A stretch of 64,000 nt of DNA from Gyrodactylus bullatarudis (Eukaryota; Platyhelminthes; Monogenea; Gyrodactylidea; Gyrodactylidae), in assembly GCA_012064415.1 (NCBI GenBank), contig SSNU01000061.1:124001-188000 (forward strand), read 5' to 3'. Within the stretch, counting starts at the first letter, position 1, and each line of letters opens with the position of its first letter. The translations under genes and the position numbers were made by a program. Positions 1-9,466 of the stretch are shown in pieces. A model generated the notes under the pieces. The model was not told where the DNA came from. It did not search any database and was given only the letters and a program-made list of their open reading frames with translations.

Positions 1-2882
1 TCTGGATACAAAAGTTCAAACTCTAGACGATAGTTTTTGGCAAGTGATTTGGAATTAACTCTAGGATAAAGTCTGAAAAAGAAGGATTAGATTAACTGAA
101 TTCATTTTTGAATTGAAATATGGAAACTAACTGATTGATTTCTGCAATTTCAGCTTGATATTGCTCGACCATGGCTTCAGAAAATAGTTGGTTTGGTGCA
201 TTATAAGAGTTTGAGGTTTGATCATTTAAAGAGAGATCATTGTTCGAGAAAATGCGTTCAGCAGAAATACCACAATGTACGAGTTGAATCTTATTCATGG
301 ACTCATCATCAATAAAAATGCTAGGTGAGTTTTCATTATTGCAGTCAGATTTTTGTTCAATTTTTTTATGTATCAGTGAAAGATTGAGGGCAGATGAAAC
401 ATTATCTTTTTCAAAATATGGATTTGATCCAGGATTTTCATTGGATTGAATAAATTCGATATCGTGAGATTTTTTGGGTTTTTTATGAATTTTGAGTTTC
501 TTTTTAGGCTCCAAGTTGTTAAATAGCTCTTTTTCGCTCTCTCTCTTTGTTTTGTTTCTCGAACCTGCCTTGGATACTTGGTTTTGACAAATCTTGTCGT
601 TATTCAAAGATTGGGAGTTGTTATCATTACTTTTATCTGTACTTTGATAGGTGCAGTTTTTAAAATCTTGATTGAAATTGTCATGGTTATTGATATCTTT
701 ATAGTCAATATTGTAAGATTTATTTTCAACTTTTCTTGTTTTTTGAATGACATAAGGCTTTGATGTAGGAGTTTGGTCACAATCACTAATATCCATTTCG
801 TCATCATTGTTAAACCGATCAATTGGCCTTTGGTATGATGACATTGAATTGGTATTGTGTTTTTCATTTTTAATCTCTATTTTCGAAGGGATAGTATTCG
901 TAATGGACTTCTTTACATCATCGTTAAGATTATTATTTACAGTATTATTCAATCGATGATTATTTTGAAAATTATTAGCGGCAATAGTTGATGTGATATT
1001 GAGAGAATTCTTTTGCAAATTTGAGACATTATTTGTGGAAGATTGTGTGATGAGATTTTTTGGAGACTCTTGAGTAAACGGAGTTGAATTTTGATTTATT
1101 ATGGAACTTGAACCACTACATGGCGTATGTTCACTACTTTCTCCTCCGCTTCCCAAATTAACTGAACTAAAAAAATTGTTGATAAGAAAAAAGAAGAAAA
1201 TAGTAAATATCGATAAATAAAAAATTACAAATAAAATAAATCGATTTCCAGTCTAATTTTTTGTTAATGGATTTCAAAATATTCTTTTATTTTCATTAGT
1301 AAAAATCAATTAAGTAATTTATGAATTGATTTGCAAAAGAGAATATCTTCAGAAGGAATTAATTCTGTATCGATTTAAATGCACTGTCGCATACTAACTG
1401 GTAAATATTTGAACTATCATGTGAATTATCAAAAAGTAAACTGTGTTTTTTGAATAATTAACACAATTATTAAAACATACCAAGCTATGTATGGACCTTG
1501 AGTGGTTTTGGCAATATTGCTAGTTTGAGAAATAAGACATGTATTGACGGCAAGTGAATTGTCAACTCGTTTGTAATCATCAACGCTTGATAATTGCGTA
1601 TCGATTTGGGATTGCACAAAATCTTTGAGGAATGGATTGTTTTCTTTTTTTGAAGCACGCAATCGACTGCGTGAACCAGGAAGGCGAGGAGCGGTTGAAA
1701 CTCTTTTCATGTCATAGTTGTTTTCAGAATCACTTTCCTGCAAAATGTCATTCGCAGATTTTCGAGGGCTTTTTTCGCCACTATTGTTAGGATTCTTTAA
1801 GTTATGTAAGAATTAATATTTATTAGAAAAAAATCAATCAAATTTGAAATAGATTTATAAAAAATCATTAATATATGAGAAATGAACATTCATATGAAAG
1901 ATTTTGTTAAGTACACGTTAATTGTGAGACCTTATTTGCGTATCAGATGTTAGAACTTTGCCAACTCAAAAGAGTCAATTAAGAAAAAACTAACTTTTTG
2001 ACTTATTTTTGTAACTTTTTCGGCACTATTACTTTTCGATTGATATCGTGAAAGCAATTCGAGGTATCCATCCTTATTCACTCTTGATACATCCAGAATA
2101 ATTTTTTGAAGCAGGGAAACATCATCTATTTGACACTCTTTTCGCAAAACGTTGACGAGATCAACCATTGTGAGAGGTTTTACAGAAAGAGTTTGGATAA
2201 TTTTCATCCTATTGAAAATAATTATAAACCAAATTTACTTTGGATTAACCGAATTCTTGGACTGATCTTTTATGAAAGATGCTAAATTAGGAAATTATAG
2301 AATTAATTAAAGTTACATTTTGCAGAAGGAAATTTGGAATGCTTAAATTCGTTCAACGTTTTTGTGGAATTCTTCTTAAGCTCATTATCGGCTTTAGCCA
2401 TTCGTTCACGTGCCATGGAGAAACTATCATCCTTAGCTTCGATTGTAATTCGGGATACATATTTACCATAAGATAATGTAGAGTTTCTACTATATTATTA
2501 ATTCTTTAGTATTTACCTTGAGAGCTGTAAACAATCATTGATTCCTTCAGCAGATCCTAGTTTAGAAAGTGAAAACGAATAAACAATCGGTTGAGGTCTT
2601 TCGTGCAAACTAGGAATAGTAATTTTCTATTTTGATAAGAAGAATGATCTTACTCCTTTATTTTGAGAGATTGATAGCTTGAATGTTGGTTCAGACTGAA
2701 TGAAAATAAGAAGAATTATTATATATTTCTTATAGATGGATATTTTCAAACAGTACTTGGGCAGAAAGTCGTTCTAAATTCTTGAGAGCAGAATCTGTAA
2801 GGCGGACATGATATATGGAGTGATCATTCGAAAAGCCGTTATCGATAAAATTTTCAAACTCAGGAAGATTAGTTTCAGACAT
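1..2882 (-). CDS. ELL: RNA polymerase II elongation factor ELL (3' end outside window)
   Basis: ELL suppresses transient pausing of RNA polymerase II as part of super/little elongation complexes in the nucleus. Nine exons chain in consistent phase: 2757-2882, 2654-2695, 2517-2626, 2317-2489, 2239-2281, 1995-2208, 1481-1794, 132-1166 and 1-72 (continuing off the window). The N-terminal part reads YHVRLTDSALKNLERL, then ITIPSLHERPQPIVYSFSLS, then ITIEAKDDSFSMARERMAKA, which parallels the ELL N-terminal domain (LTDSALRAFE, ISIP, KITVCATDDSYQKAR). Next comes the short helical block starting MKIIQTLSVKP. Exon 8 encodes a long Asn/Ser-rich linker with a basic patch (KKKLKIHKKPKK). Exon 9 starts the C-terminal occludin-like domain (SKSLAKNYRLEFELLYP). 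About 709 codons are inside the window. Introns are 61, 27, 27, 35, 30, 200, 314 and 59 nt. ATG at 2882 precedes the first conserved block directly; an upstream non-coding exon cannot be excluded. Confidence 0.88.
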
Positions 2883-3097
2883 TAAATTCAACAATAAAGT
2901 GTATAGATAGTACCCTGCTGCCCTCAGCTGATTTCAAACTATGAGCCAGATTCCTAAAATCCAAACTATAATTTTAATAAGTAGTCTTATTGTTTGTCCA
3001 ATTCAATAGAGGTAATTTGATTAATTTTAAATAATTTTTTTGGAATAGAAATTTTTGTTTATTAAACTGATAATAAAATATAGATAAGTATGTGCAA

Positions 3098-3331
3098 TTA
3101 AGAAAAATAGTTTCTGAAGAGGTCTTCGTCCTCTGGGATGAGTCTCTGGAGGAATGTACAGGTGGATTTGACGGTTGTGGAAGGGATTGAATCCAATGAA
3201 AGTTTGAATCTGGCCTGGAGACAGAGGATGTTCCGAGGAGAAATTTTAGAATAGAATTTTCAAGAAATGTGAGAAAATTGTTTAATACTTACCTGGAAAA
3301 AATGTAAACTGTTAGACATTGAAACATACAT
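3098..3331 (-). CDS. Possible small two-exon gene or 3' end of a longer gene (unknown protein)
   Basis: Exon 3293-3331 starts ATG and ends at a consensus GTAAGT donor. A 78-nt intron ends in CTCTGTCTCCAG, and exon 3098-3214 continues in phase 0 to TAA. The product is 51 aa, with a second exon reading ARFKLSLDSIPSTTVKST followed by an acidic end (PEDEDLF). An AATAAA signal lies about 35 nt past the stop (minus strand, 3058-3063). The sequence just before the donor is itself a pyrimidine tract ending TTTTTTCCAG, so the first exon could be misassigned and the second could be the last exon of a longer gene whose upstream part was disrupted by the repeats at 3.4-7 kb. It lies in the same orientation as ELL, roughly 215 bp upstream of it. 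I do not recognise the protein. Confidence 0.3.
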
Positions 3332-3424
3332 TGTAGCTTGTCAATTTTACAAAATAAAAAGAGAATAATGGACGATTATTAATCTTAACTTATATATAAT
3401 AGATTTTTATTTATTTATAAAACT

Positions 3425-3985
3425 TACAATTTATTATCGATATATTGGACTCTCATATGACCACAATCTCAAAACAAGTATCCATTCAAAAGATATCCTC
3501 AAAAAATTACGTTGCAACCTACTTTCTAAAGAAATTTGTCAATGATCCGTCTCTGCGTCTCAATCTATAAAAATCTCTAATTCTACCTCATCTTGACTAT
3601 GGATCAGGTATTCTTTGTGATCTTCCTTTTGGGACCAGTAAGAAACTCGAAAGGATTCAATACACATACCTTAGAAGCTGTCTTGGTCCTCTTCCATACA
3701 AGGATCTCCTTGACAGAGCCAATCTACATCCCCTCTGGCTAAGAAGAACTGCCTCTTCTGCTGTCCTCTACTCTAAATTTGCGCCCAAATCAACCAGTCA
3801 TTACAATCTGAGAGCTTCACGAGGATATTCTATTTTACTCAATATCCTTCTCCCTCTCAGAATCAGATTCCAAATAGATTTAAAAATTTTAAAATCCAAA
3901 AACATTTCAAAAATATGTCAAATTCTTATTGAACTTGTACCAGATTCTCATAATTATTTTAATAATTTTGTAAAATAAAAATCTA
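3425..3985 (+). mobile_element. Degenerate LINE remnant (type B), 3' end of reverse transcriptase ORF
   Basis: Broken frames resemble the region after the reverse-transcriptase catalytic core of jockey/I-like non-LTR elements: an IGLSYDHNLK-like segment, then LPHLDYGSGILCDLPFG, KLERIQYTYLRSCLG and a terminal segment LHPLWLRRTASSAVLYSKFA followed by SHYNLRASRGYSILL. Several stops and frameshifts interrupt it. A second fragment of the same type lies near 41960. It abuts the foldback element that begins at 3989. Confidence 0.7.
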
Positions 3986-3988
3986 GTA

Positions 3989-4748
3989 TATATAAACCTA
4001 ATTGACATGAAGATGAGAATTTCCTATTTTTACAAAAAACTCAATATTTTTATCCAGAAAGTCAGGAAAAAATTTATTTTTTGGATTCCACTATGAAATG
4101 AGCTGATTAGTTTTGAAAACAAAAAAATTTCCGAAAAAATTTAATCTGACCAAAATTGAGCCGTTTTTTGAATTTCGGAAATGTTTCAAATTTCCACTTT
4201 TTCAACTTTCAAATCCAAAGTTTTTATCGATTTCAAAGATTTGAAGCAGTTAAATATTGATAATCAGCATCAACATTAGACGAGGATTTCGAATTTGGCC
4301 GTAGAATTTGAGAGAAAATTACTCTTTCCGAGAAAAAGTTTAATCTCTATATTTTGGATCATTTTCCCTTGTGATAATCGAAAAATTCAAATGGTTCCAT
4401 TTCCCACCGTAATGACGAATTTCTGTGAATTCCTGCAGTCGAATTCGAAATCTTCGTCTAATGTTGATCCTGAATATCAATATTTAACTGCTTCAAATCT
4501 TTGAAATCGATAAAAACTTTGGATTTGAAAGTTGAAAAAGTGGAAATTTGAAACATTTCCGAAATTCAAAAAACGGCTCAATTTTGGTCAGATTAAATTT
4601 TTTCGGAAATTTTTTTGTTTTCAAAACTAATCAGCTCATTTCATAGTGGAATCCAAAAAATAAATTTTTTCCTGACTTTCTGGATAAAAATATTGAGTTT
4701 TTTGTAAAAATAGGAAATTCTCATCTTCATGTCAATTAGGTTTATATA
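3989..4748. mobile_element. Foldback (long inverted-repeat) element, complete copy
   Basis: Arms of about 310 bp (3989-4300 and 4438-4748) are near-perfect reverse complements around a non-palindromic centre of about 140 bp. The outer ends read TATATAAACCTAATTGACAT and its complement. No coding capacity is apparent; a 69-codon open frame at 4295 is just centre plus arm. A related, asymmetrical copy is at about 38980-39405. The terminal TATATA makes the target duplication ambiguous. Confidence 0.85.
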
Positions 4749-4870
4749 TTGAAACGCGTTGGATGATTTACTTGATGTAAGACTGTTTATTTTTATCTAT
4801 CATTAATTTTCAAGTTTCTATGAAATTGTTATTTTCATGGATAATAGGGTTTGGCATATATATATATATA

Positions 4871-6400
4871 GTGGTCGACATAAAAAAGTATACACTTATA
4901 AAATATCTTCTAATTATTTAGAAAAAGGCATTATCAAGATGTAATATACATCATTCGATAGGGCAGAAAATTCTACACATGAATCTGTTTACACATGTGT
5001 ATTTACTCTCACCGTTATTCATTCAAACTAAATTTACTATCAATCATTAAAAATAACAACGACAAATTAAAGTATACACTAATTTCGATCATTTTTTGAT
5101 TAGTTGAACAATTGAAACTCAATCACGAGAAACTTAGATTCAAGATCTGGCATTAATATTTCTATTCCCAAATTTTTTTTCATAAATTCCTAAATGGAGA
5201 ACAAAATACCGAATTATTCGAAGTTGACAAATATAGAGAAAGATCGAGCAATAGCGCTGCGAGATGATGGCTTAAGTATGAGGAAAATTGCAAATATTAT
5301 GGGAAGGACAACTAGAACCATAAGTAAGATATTTCTGAAGAAAAAACCCCTGAAGAAAAGAGGTCCAAAGGCATTAATTCCAAACTCTATGTCGAAAAAA
5401 ATCAAAGATTTGGCTATAAAAAATCACTTGAGTGCATCTCAGATTAAATCAGAATGTAATTTAAACGTCAGTATAAGGACAATTGAGAGAAAATTGAAGA
5501 ATAGTCTGAACCTCTTTTGGGGTAAGCCTAAGATGGTTCCGAATCTCAATTCAAATGACAAAGAATCAAGAAAGCAATGGGCTTACGAAAAAATTGTCAA
5601 AAATCAGGATTGGACTAAAATAATTTTTTCTGACGAGAAAAAATTTAACTTAGATGGTCCTGATGGTCTATCATCTTGCTGGTTAGATAAAAAACAACCC
5701 AAACCAACAAAGATCAAACGAGGATTTGGTGGTGGCAGTGTCATGATTTGGGGATGTATAACAAGCAAAGGAATATCTAGCTTAGTTATAATAGATGAAA
5801 AACTCAATTCAATTTCCTACCAAAACTTACTTGAAGACCACTTGCTTGCGTTTAAACAGGAAATCATTGCTGAAGATCTGATTTTCCAACAGGATAATGC
5901 TCCATGCCATCGTTCTGAATCAACTAGAAAGTGGTTTTCGGAAAATGAGATAAAGATATTGCCATGGCCTGCAAGAAGCCCAGATTTAAATCCTATCGAA
6001 AATCTTTGGGGGATTTTATCACAAAAAGTTTATGAAAATGGAAGAACATTTTCAAATAGGCAGAATTTGATATTTAAAATTTTAGAGGAGTGGAGTTTAA
6101 TCTCGAAAGAAACCATAGATAGCCTGTATAACTCTATGCAAAAAAGATGCCTCAATGTTATATTATCTGAGGGAAATTTCACTAAATAAAAGTGTATACT
6201 TTAATTTGTCGTTGTTATTTTTAATGATTGATAGTAAATTTAGTTTGAATGAATAACGGTGAGAGTAAATACACATGTGTAAACAGATTCATGTGTAGAA
6301 TTTTCTGCCCTATCGAATGATGTATATTACATCTTGATAATGCCTTTTTCTAAATAATTAGAAGATATTTTATAAGTGTATACTTTTTTATGTCGACCAC
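4871..6400 (+). mobile_element. Tc1-like DNA transposon, structurally complete, IR/DR type
   Basis: The 1530-bp element has terminal inverted repeats of 210 bp (4871-5080 and 6191-6400) that look identical along their whole length by eye. It starts GTGGTCGACATAAAAAAG and is flanked by TA on both sides. Each inverted repeat contains a 12-bp direct repeat AAAGTATACACT at its outer part (4885-4896) and its inner end (5069-5080), mirrored on the right, the arrangement of IR/DR Tc1 elements with two transposase binding sites per end. The intact transposase ORF (5194-6189) lies between them. The left end sits in a TA microsatellite. Confidence 0.95.
5194..6189 (+). CDS. Tc1-family transposase (DD34E), uninterrupted
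   Basis: The 331-aa transposase has no stops or frameshifts. Residues about 13-110 form a bipartite helix-turn-helix DNA-binding region (TNIEKDRAIALRDDGLSMRK; second unit from about residue 64) with a basic KKRGPK hinge at 54-59. The catalytic triad is visible: D147 in FSDEKK, D234 in FQQDNAPCHR and E269 in SPDLNPIENLWG, with 34 residues between the second D and the E. A glycine-rich GFGGGSVMIWGC block is at 177-188. ATG at 5194 is 113 nt inside the left inverted repeat boundary and the stop is directly before the right repeat, so the gene fills the element. It would cut and paste the element at TA dinucleotides. Completeness plus identical ends suggest a recent insertion. Confidence 0.96.
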   Translation: MENKIPNYSKLTNIEKDRAIALRDDGLSMRKIANIMGRTTRTISKIFLKKKPLKKRGPKALIPNSMSKKIKDLAIKNHLSASQIKSECNLNVSIRTIERKLKNSLNLFWGKPKMVPNLNSNDKESRKQWAYEKIVKNQDWTKIIFSDEKKFNLDGPDGLSSCWLDKKQPKPTKIKRGFGGGSVMIWGCITSKGISSLVIIDEKLNSISYQNLLEDHLLAFKQEIIAEDLIFQQDNAPCHRSESTRKWFSENEIKILPWPARSPDLNPIENLWGILSQKVYENGRTFSNRQNLIFKILEEWSLISKETIDSLYNSMQKRCLNVILSEGNFTK

Positions 6401-6409
6401 TATATATAT

Positions 6410-7005
6410 TTAACACAAATATAGTAATCAGGAAAAGCATTATTAAAATAAAGGTTTTCTGCATCTTGGGCATCTTGTAAATATAGAATGAATTAAATAT
6501 AATCTGGTTGGATTTGAAACACTTGTAATGAAGATAAATAGGCCATTAAAGAATTTTCAATAAACATTCTGGAGTTAGTGGAATCTCTTAGTATAGTCAG
6601 GTTTAGATCGGATATGTGACATAACGGATTTTATACTAGAGAGATTATAACATTCACATAATTTATATTAACTATCTATCATATTATAGTATATCATTGT
6701 ATGACGGTAGATCAGGATAGAGAAAGAATAAAAATTTGGATTGAATATGTTCAATCTCCAAGGTTTTTTCACTGCTTAATGATGGGACTAGAGGTGAAAT
6801 ATAGTCAAGATAACTAAGTACTAATGCTTTGTAAACTTTTAGTCTCAAATAAACTGATTTAGAAAATTTTAGAATTGAGTAAATTCGAGAGTTTATTTGA
6901 GACAGATTTTAAAGGGGATTAATTTCAAGTCCATTAGAACTACTGAAACCGAGGTCTGAAGTTAAGGAGACAATTTCTCCAGGAAGTAGAAGCGATTCAC
7001 TCCAC
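6410..7005 (-). mobile_element. LINE-A 3' end remnant
   Basis: The reverse strand at 6955-7000 encodes the SLLLPGEIVSFTSDLGFSS-like motif found again at 24.2 and 25.6 kb. The lower part (6480-6600) matches the 3' untranslated region of the copy near 23150 (the CCAGAATGTTTATTG segment). Many stops interrupt it. It begins immediately past the right end of the Tc1 element, so the two may be nested. Confidence 0.7.
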
Positions 7006-7049
7006 GGTTTGTACTAGGTGTTAGTAGTAACCAAAATGATTCATTTTAT

Positions 7050-7319
7050 ATGCGTAATTTTCCATACATAGGATTACTTATATTTATTGTTACTAGGAAG
7101 AACCCGTTCAAGGAACTGTTCAAGCGCATCGATATTGATGGTTCCGGTAAGATTGACTTCTTCGAAGCCAAAATGATGATGAGCTCATTCGGGCTAGAGG
7201 TGCCGGACAGTCGAGTCAAAGACTTTTTTGTCAATGCCGATGTTAATCGAGATGGCTATGTTGACCTTAAGGAATATCTCAATTTCATGCAAGAAATTCG
7301 AGATAATTTCTTTTAGAGA
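7050..7319 (+). CDS. Orphan EF-hand exon (two calcium-binding loops), possibly 3' part of a gene
   Basis: Two canonical EF-hand loops follow each other: DIDGSGKIDFFE and DVNRDGYVDLKE, each with acidic residues at positions 1, 3, 5 and 12 and Gly at 6. Calcium binding is therefore likely. The preceding helix (KNPFKELFKR) starts just after an AG at 7096-7097 (TTATTGTTACTAG), a plausible splice acceptor, so the true exon probably runs from about 7098 to the stop at 7317-7319 and upstream exons lie elsewhere. The alternative in-frame ATG at 7050 would give an 88-aa protein with a hydrophobic leader. AATAAA follows near 7408. The pair resembles calmodulin-type or SCaMC-type EF-hand pairs. The 5' part may have been lost or separated by the LINE directly upstream. 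Confidence 0.55.
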
Positions 7320-8041
7320 AACAAGAAAATAACATTATCCATTGCTAATGGATCCCAACTATTTATTTGATACATTCAACAATCTATAATTTATTCATCC
7401 TAGACCTGAATAAATTTAAAATATTTTATACGTTTTTTTCCAACTTAGAAATCACCTTGAGGATATATTGAAAAGGTCAATTTGAATAATCAATAATTAA
7501 TACATACAATATTTAATAGCTAGTTACTTTGAAGTAGATATATGTATCTATATAATATTAAGATAACCATTTATCGTTTAAGACTCATTTAGACTCTTGA
7601 ACATCAAGTTATAAATTATAAAAGATTTATTTTCCCATCATCTGAATCTATAAACAAACTCTTGAATGAAAAAAATTACCCTTCATAGAGTACACGATGG
7701 CATGTAACCAAATATTTACATACACTAGAGTAAGAGGAAGAGAACGGGAGGAGCCATAGTGACAGGCGATAAGACAAATAAAAAGGAAAATACACACATC
7801 TCAATACATTGTTTTTTTGGCAACGACTATGGAATTAGAAAAATATGTTTGATGGTTTTATAAAAGAATTATATTATAATCAGTATATAGGAATATTAAT
7901 CATTACCAATAGAAAATAACAAATAAATAACAATAAATCTAGGGGGTGTTGGGATCTCTCATCTCGGATAGTTAATCTCGATATAGTTGATAAAATATTC
8001 TCATTTTCAATATATAGGATAGGATAGATCTGGATCTGAAT
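7320..8041. other. Intergenic, no gene seen
   Basis: A+T-rich spacer between the EF-hand exon and the 3' end of the PDZ gene. It contains the polyadenylation signal of the EF-hand exon near 7408; I see nothing else assignable. Confidence 0.5.
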
Positions 8042-9364
8042 CTATAATCTCTTTGGTGTCTTGATAATAAGATCTAATCTGAGGTCCTCTTTTACCATTG
8101 CCTTGATTGAGGCGACATCTGCTGTGAAACCATCTATGCCCTGGATGAACTTGAGTCGGTCACCAACCTTTACTAGGCCATTCAGGTAGGTAAGATTCTT
8201 TGAATTGCCCATCTTGCTAACATAAATTCCATCTTCATCCTTGGAGATGTAGAAGCCAAAGGGAATCTTTAGTGAGGTTCTCTCCAATTGAATGTGTTTA
8301 GAACCGTCAGGGTATGATTTGACAATGTGACAATTTAGTTTATCAATTATGTCTAGAATAGTTTCCTCGGTGACAACAGGAATTGGTGTACAATTTGAAG
8401 AAGATGAACTTCGTCTAGCGTTCATGACAAGTTTCTTAGGAGACATTAGGACACGTTGGCGTAACTTAGGTGTTGTTATGACTTTGGATGATTCATCATC
8501 AGTTGACTTTCCTGAGATTTGATCAAGTCGATCTGCACTTATGGCTCTTCGGATTGAACCGAAGGCAGTCTTTAATCCAGCCAACATGTTGGCTCCGGAA
8601 CTTCTACGACTTGAAGACGAGGATGAATTCTTTCTAGCTCTGTGATTAATGATTGGAGTCTTTTGATTGGATCCCTCATTTGAGAGAAGGGAAGTCTGAA
8701 CATCTGTTGGATAGGTCTGAGTCTCAGAGGAAACAGTAGGTCTCTGGATAGTGATTGGATTTGGTGCAAACATAAACATATTAGGCAATGGTATACTACA
8801 AACGGGTCCTAGATCTTCATTACTGGAATTGTTAGAGGATACAGATGAAACTGTACTGATGGATGATGAGACATCTGAGAATTTGGTCTTTTTGTATCTT
8901 GGATGCATGTGAATTCTGGTGCCCATGGGGACAAAGCGTGTCTTTTTTTGTTGGCTCTCTTCAGTTGGGAGAACTCTCTTGACACCAAGTTGTGTGTTAG
9001 CACCGAGACGAGGCAAATGGTAGAATACTGGCTCGGAAAACTCGGAGCTTGATGTTGACTCATTGGGTGAAGATAGATATTTCTCAGAAGGACATAGTGA
9101 CTCAATGGTTTCCTGTTCGCGTTCAAATGAAATAGGTTTTGATCGTCTTTTCAAAGAGGACCTTGTTACATAGGTGAAATGGTTGTTGATAGTTGTTTGA
9201 TCATTTGTTTTGATAGTCGATGATCGAAGGGGTGTAATCTTGTATGATCTAAAATGAAGATAAGAGATTAATATTTATGATAGATGTGAAATTTATTCAT
9301 TTTGATTTACAAACTCGATTCAGAGTATAAACTTTTTCAATACTTACCTAGTTGAAAAGTCCAT
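8042..9364 (-). CDS. Serine-rich protein with C-terminal PDZ domain
   Basis: Exon 1 (9348-9364) encodes MDFST plus two bases. A 99-nt intron with GTAAGT donor and CTTCATTTTAG acceptor follows; exon 2 (8042-9248) completes a 407-aa protein. Residues about 323-404 form a PDZ domain, with the peptide-binding loop IPFGFYISK (334-342), then DGIYVSKM, LVKVGDRLKFIQGIDG and a final strand LRLDLIIKT. PDZ domains bind C-terminal peptides of membrane or scaffold partners. The rest is low-complexity with basic/Ser phosphorylation-like sites (ARKNSSSSSSRRSSGA, RRSSSSS). The short first exon was chosen because the phase fits exactly and a TATA box lies about 100 bp upstream. No specific ortholog is assigned. 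Confidence 0.8.
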
Positions 9365-9458
9365 TATAGAATCTTGTTAATATGTAAATCCAAAGGGAAT
9401 GTAATGATAAGATAACTCTGGTAATGTGAATCTTGTTTCACCTTAAGCTAGCTTACTA

Positions 9459-9466
9459 TATTTATA
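9459..9466 (-). promoter_or_regulatory. TATA box for the PDZ gene
   Basis: Reading the minus strand, GGTATAAATATAG lies 95-102 bp upstream of the ATG at 9364, placing a transcription start near 9430. It is the only strong TATA match close to a predicted first exon that I noticed. Confidence 0.5.

Noticed and set aside
604..867. Alternative minus-strand frame inside ELL exon 8
   Set aside because: Shadow of the ELL linker in another frame; no splice or family support.
4295..4504. 69-codon frame in the foldback element
   Set aside because: Spans the element centre and an inverted arm; no similarity.
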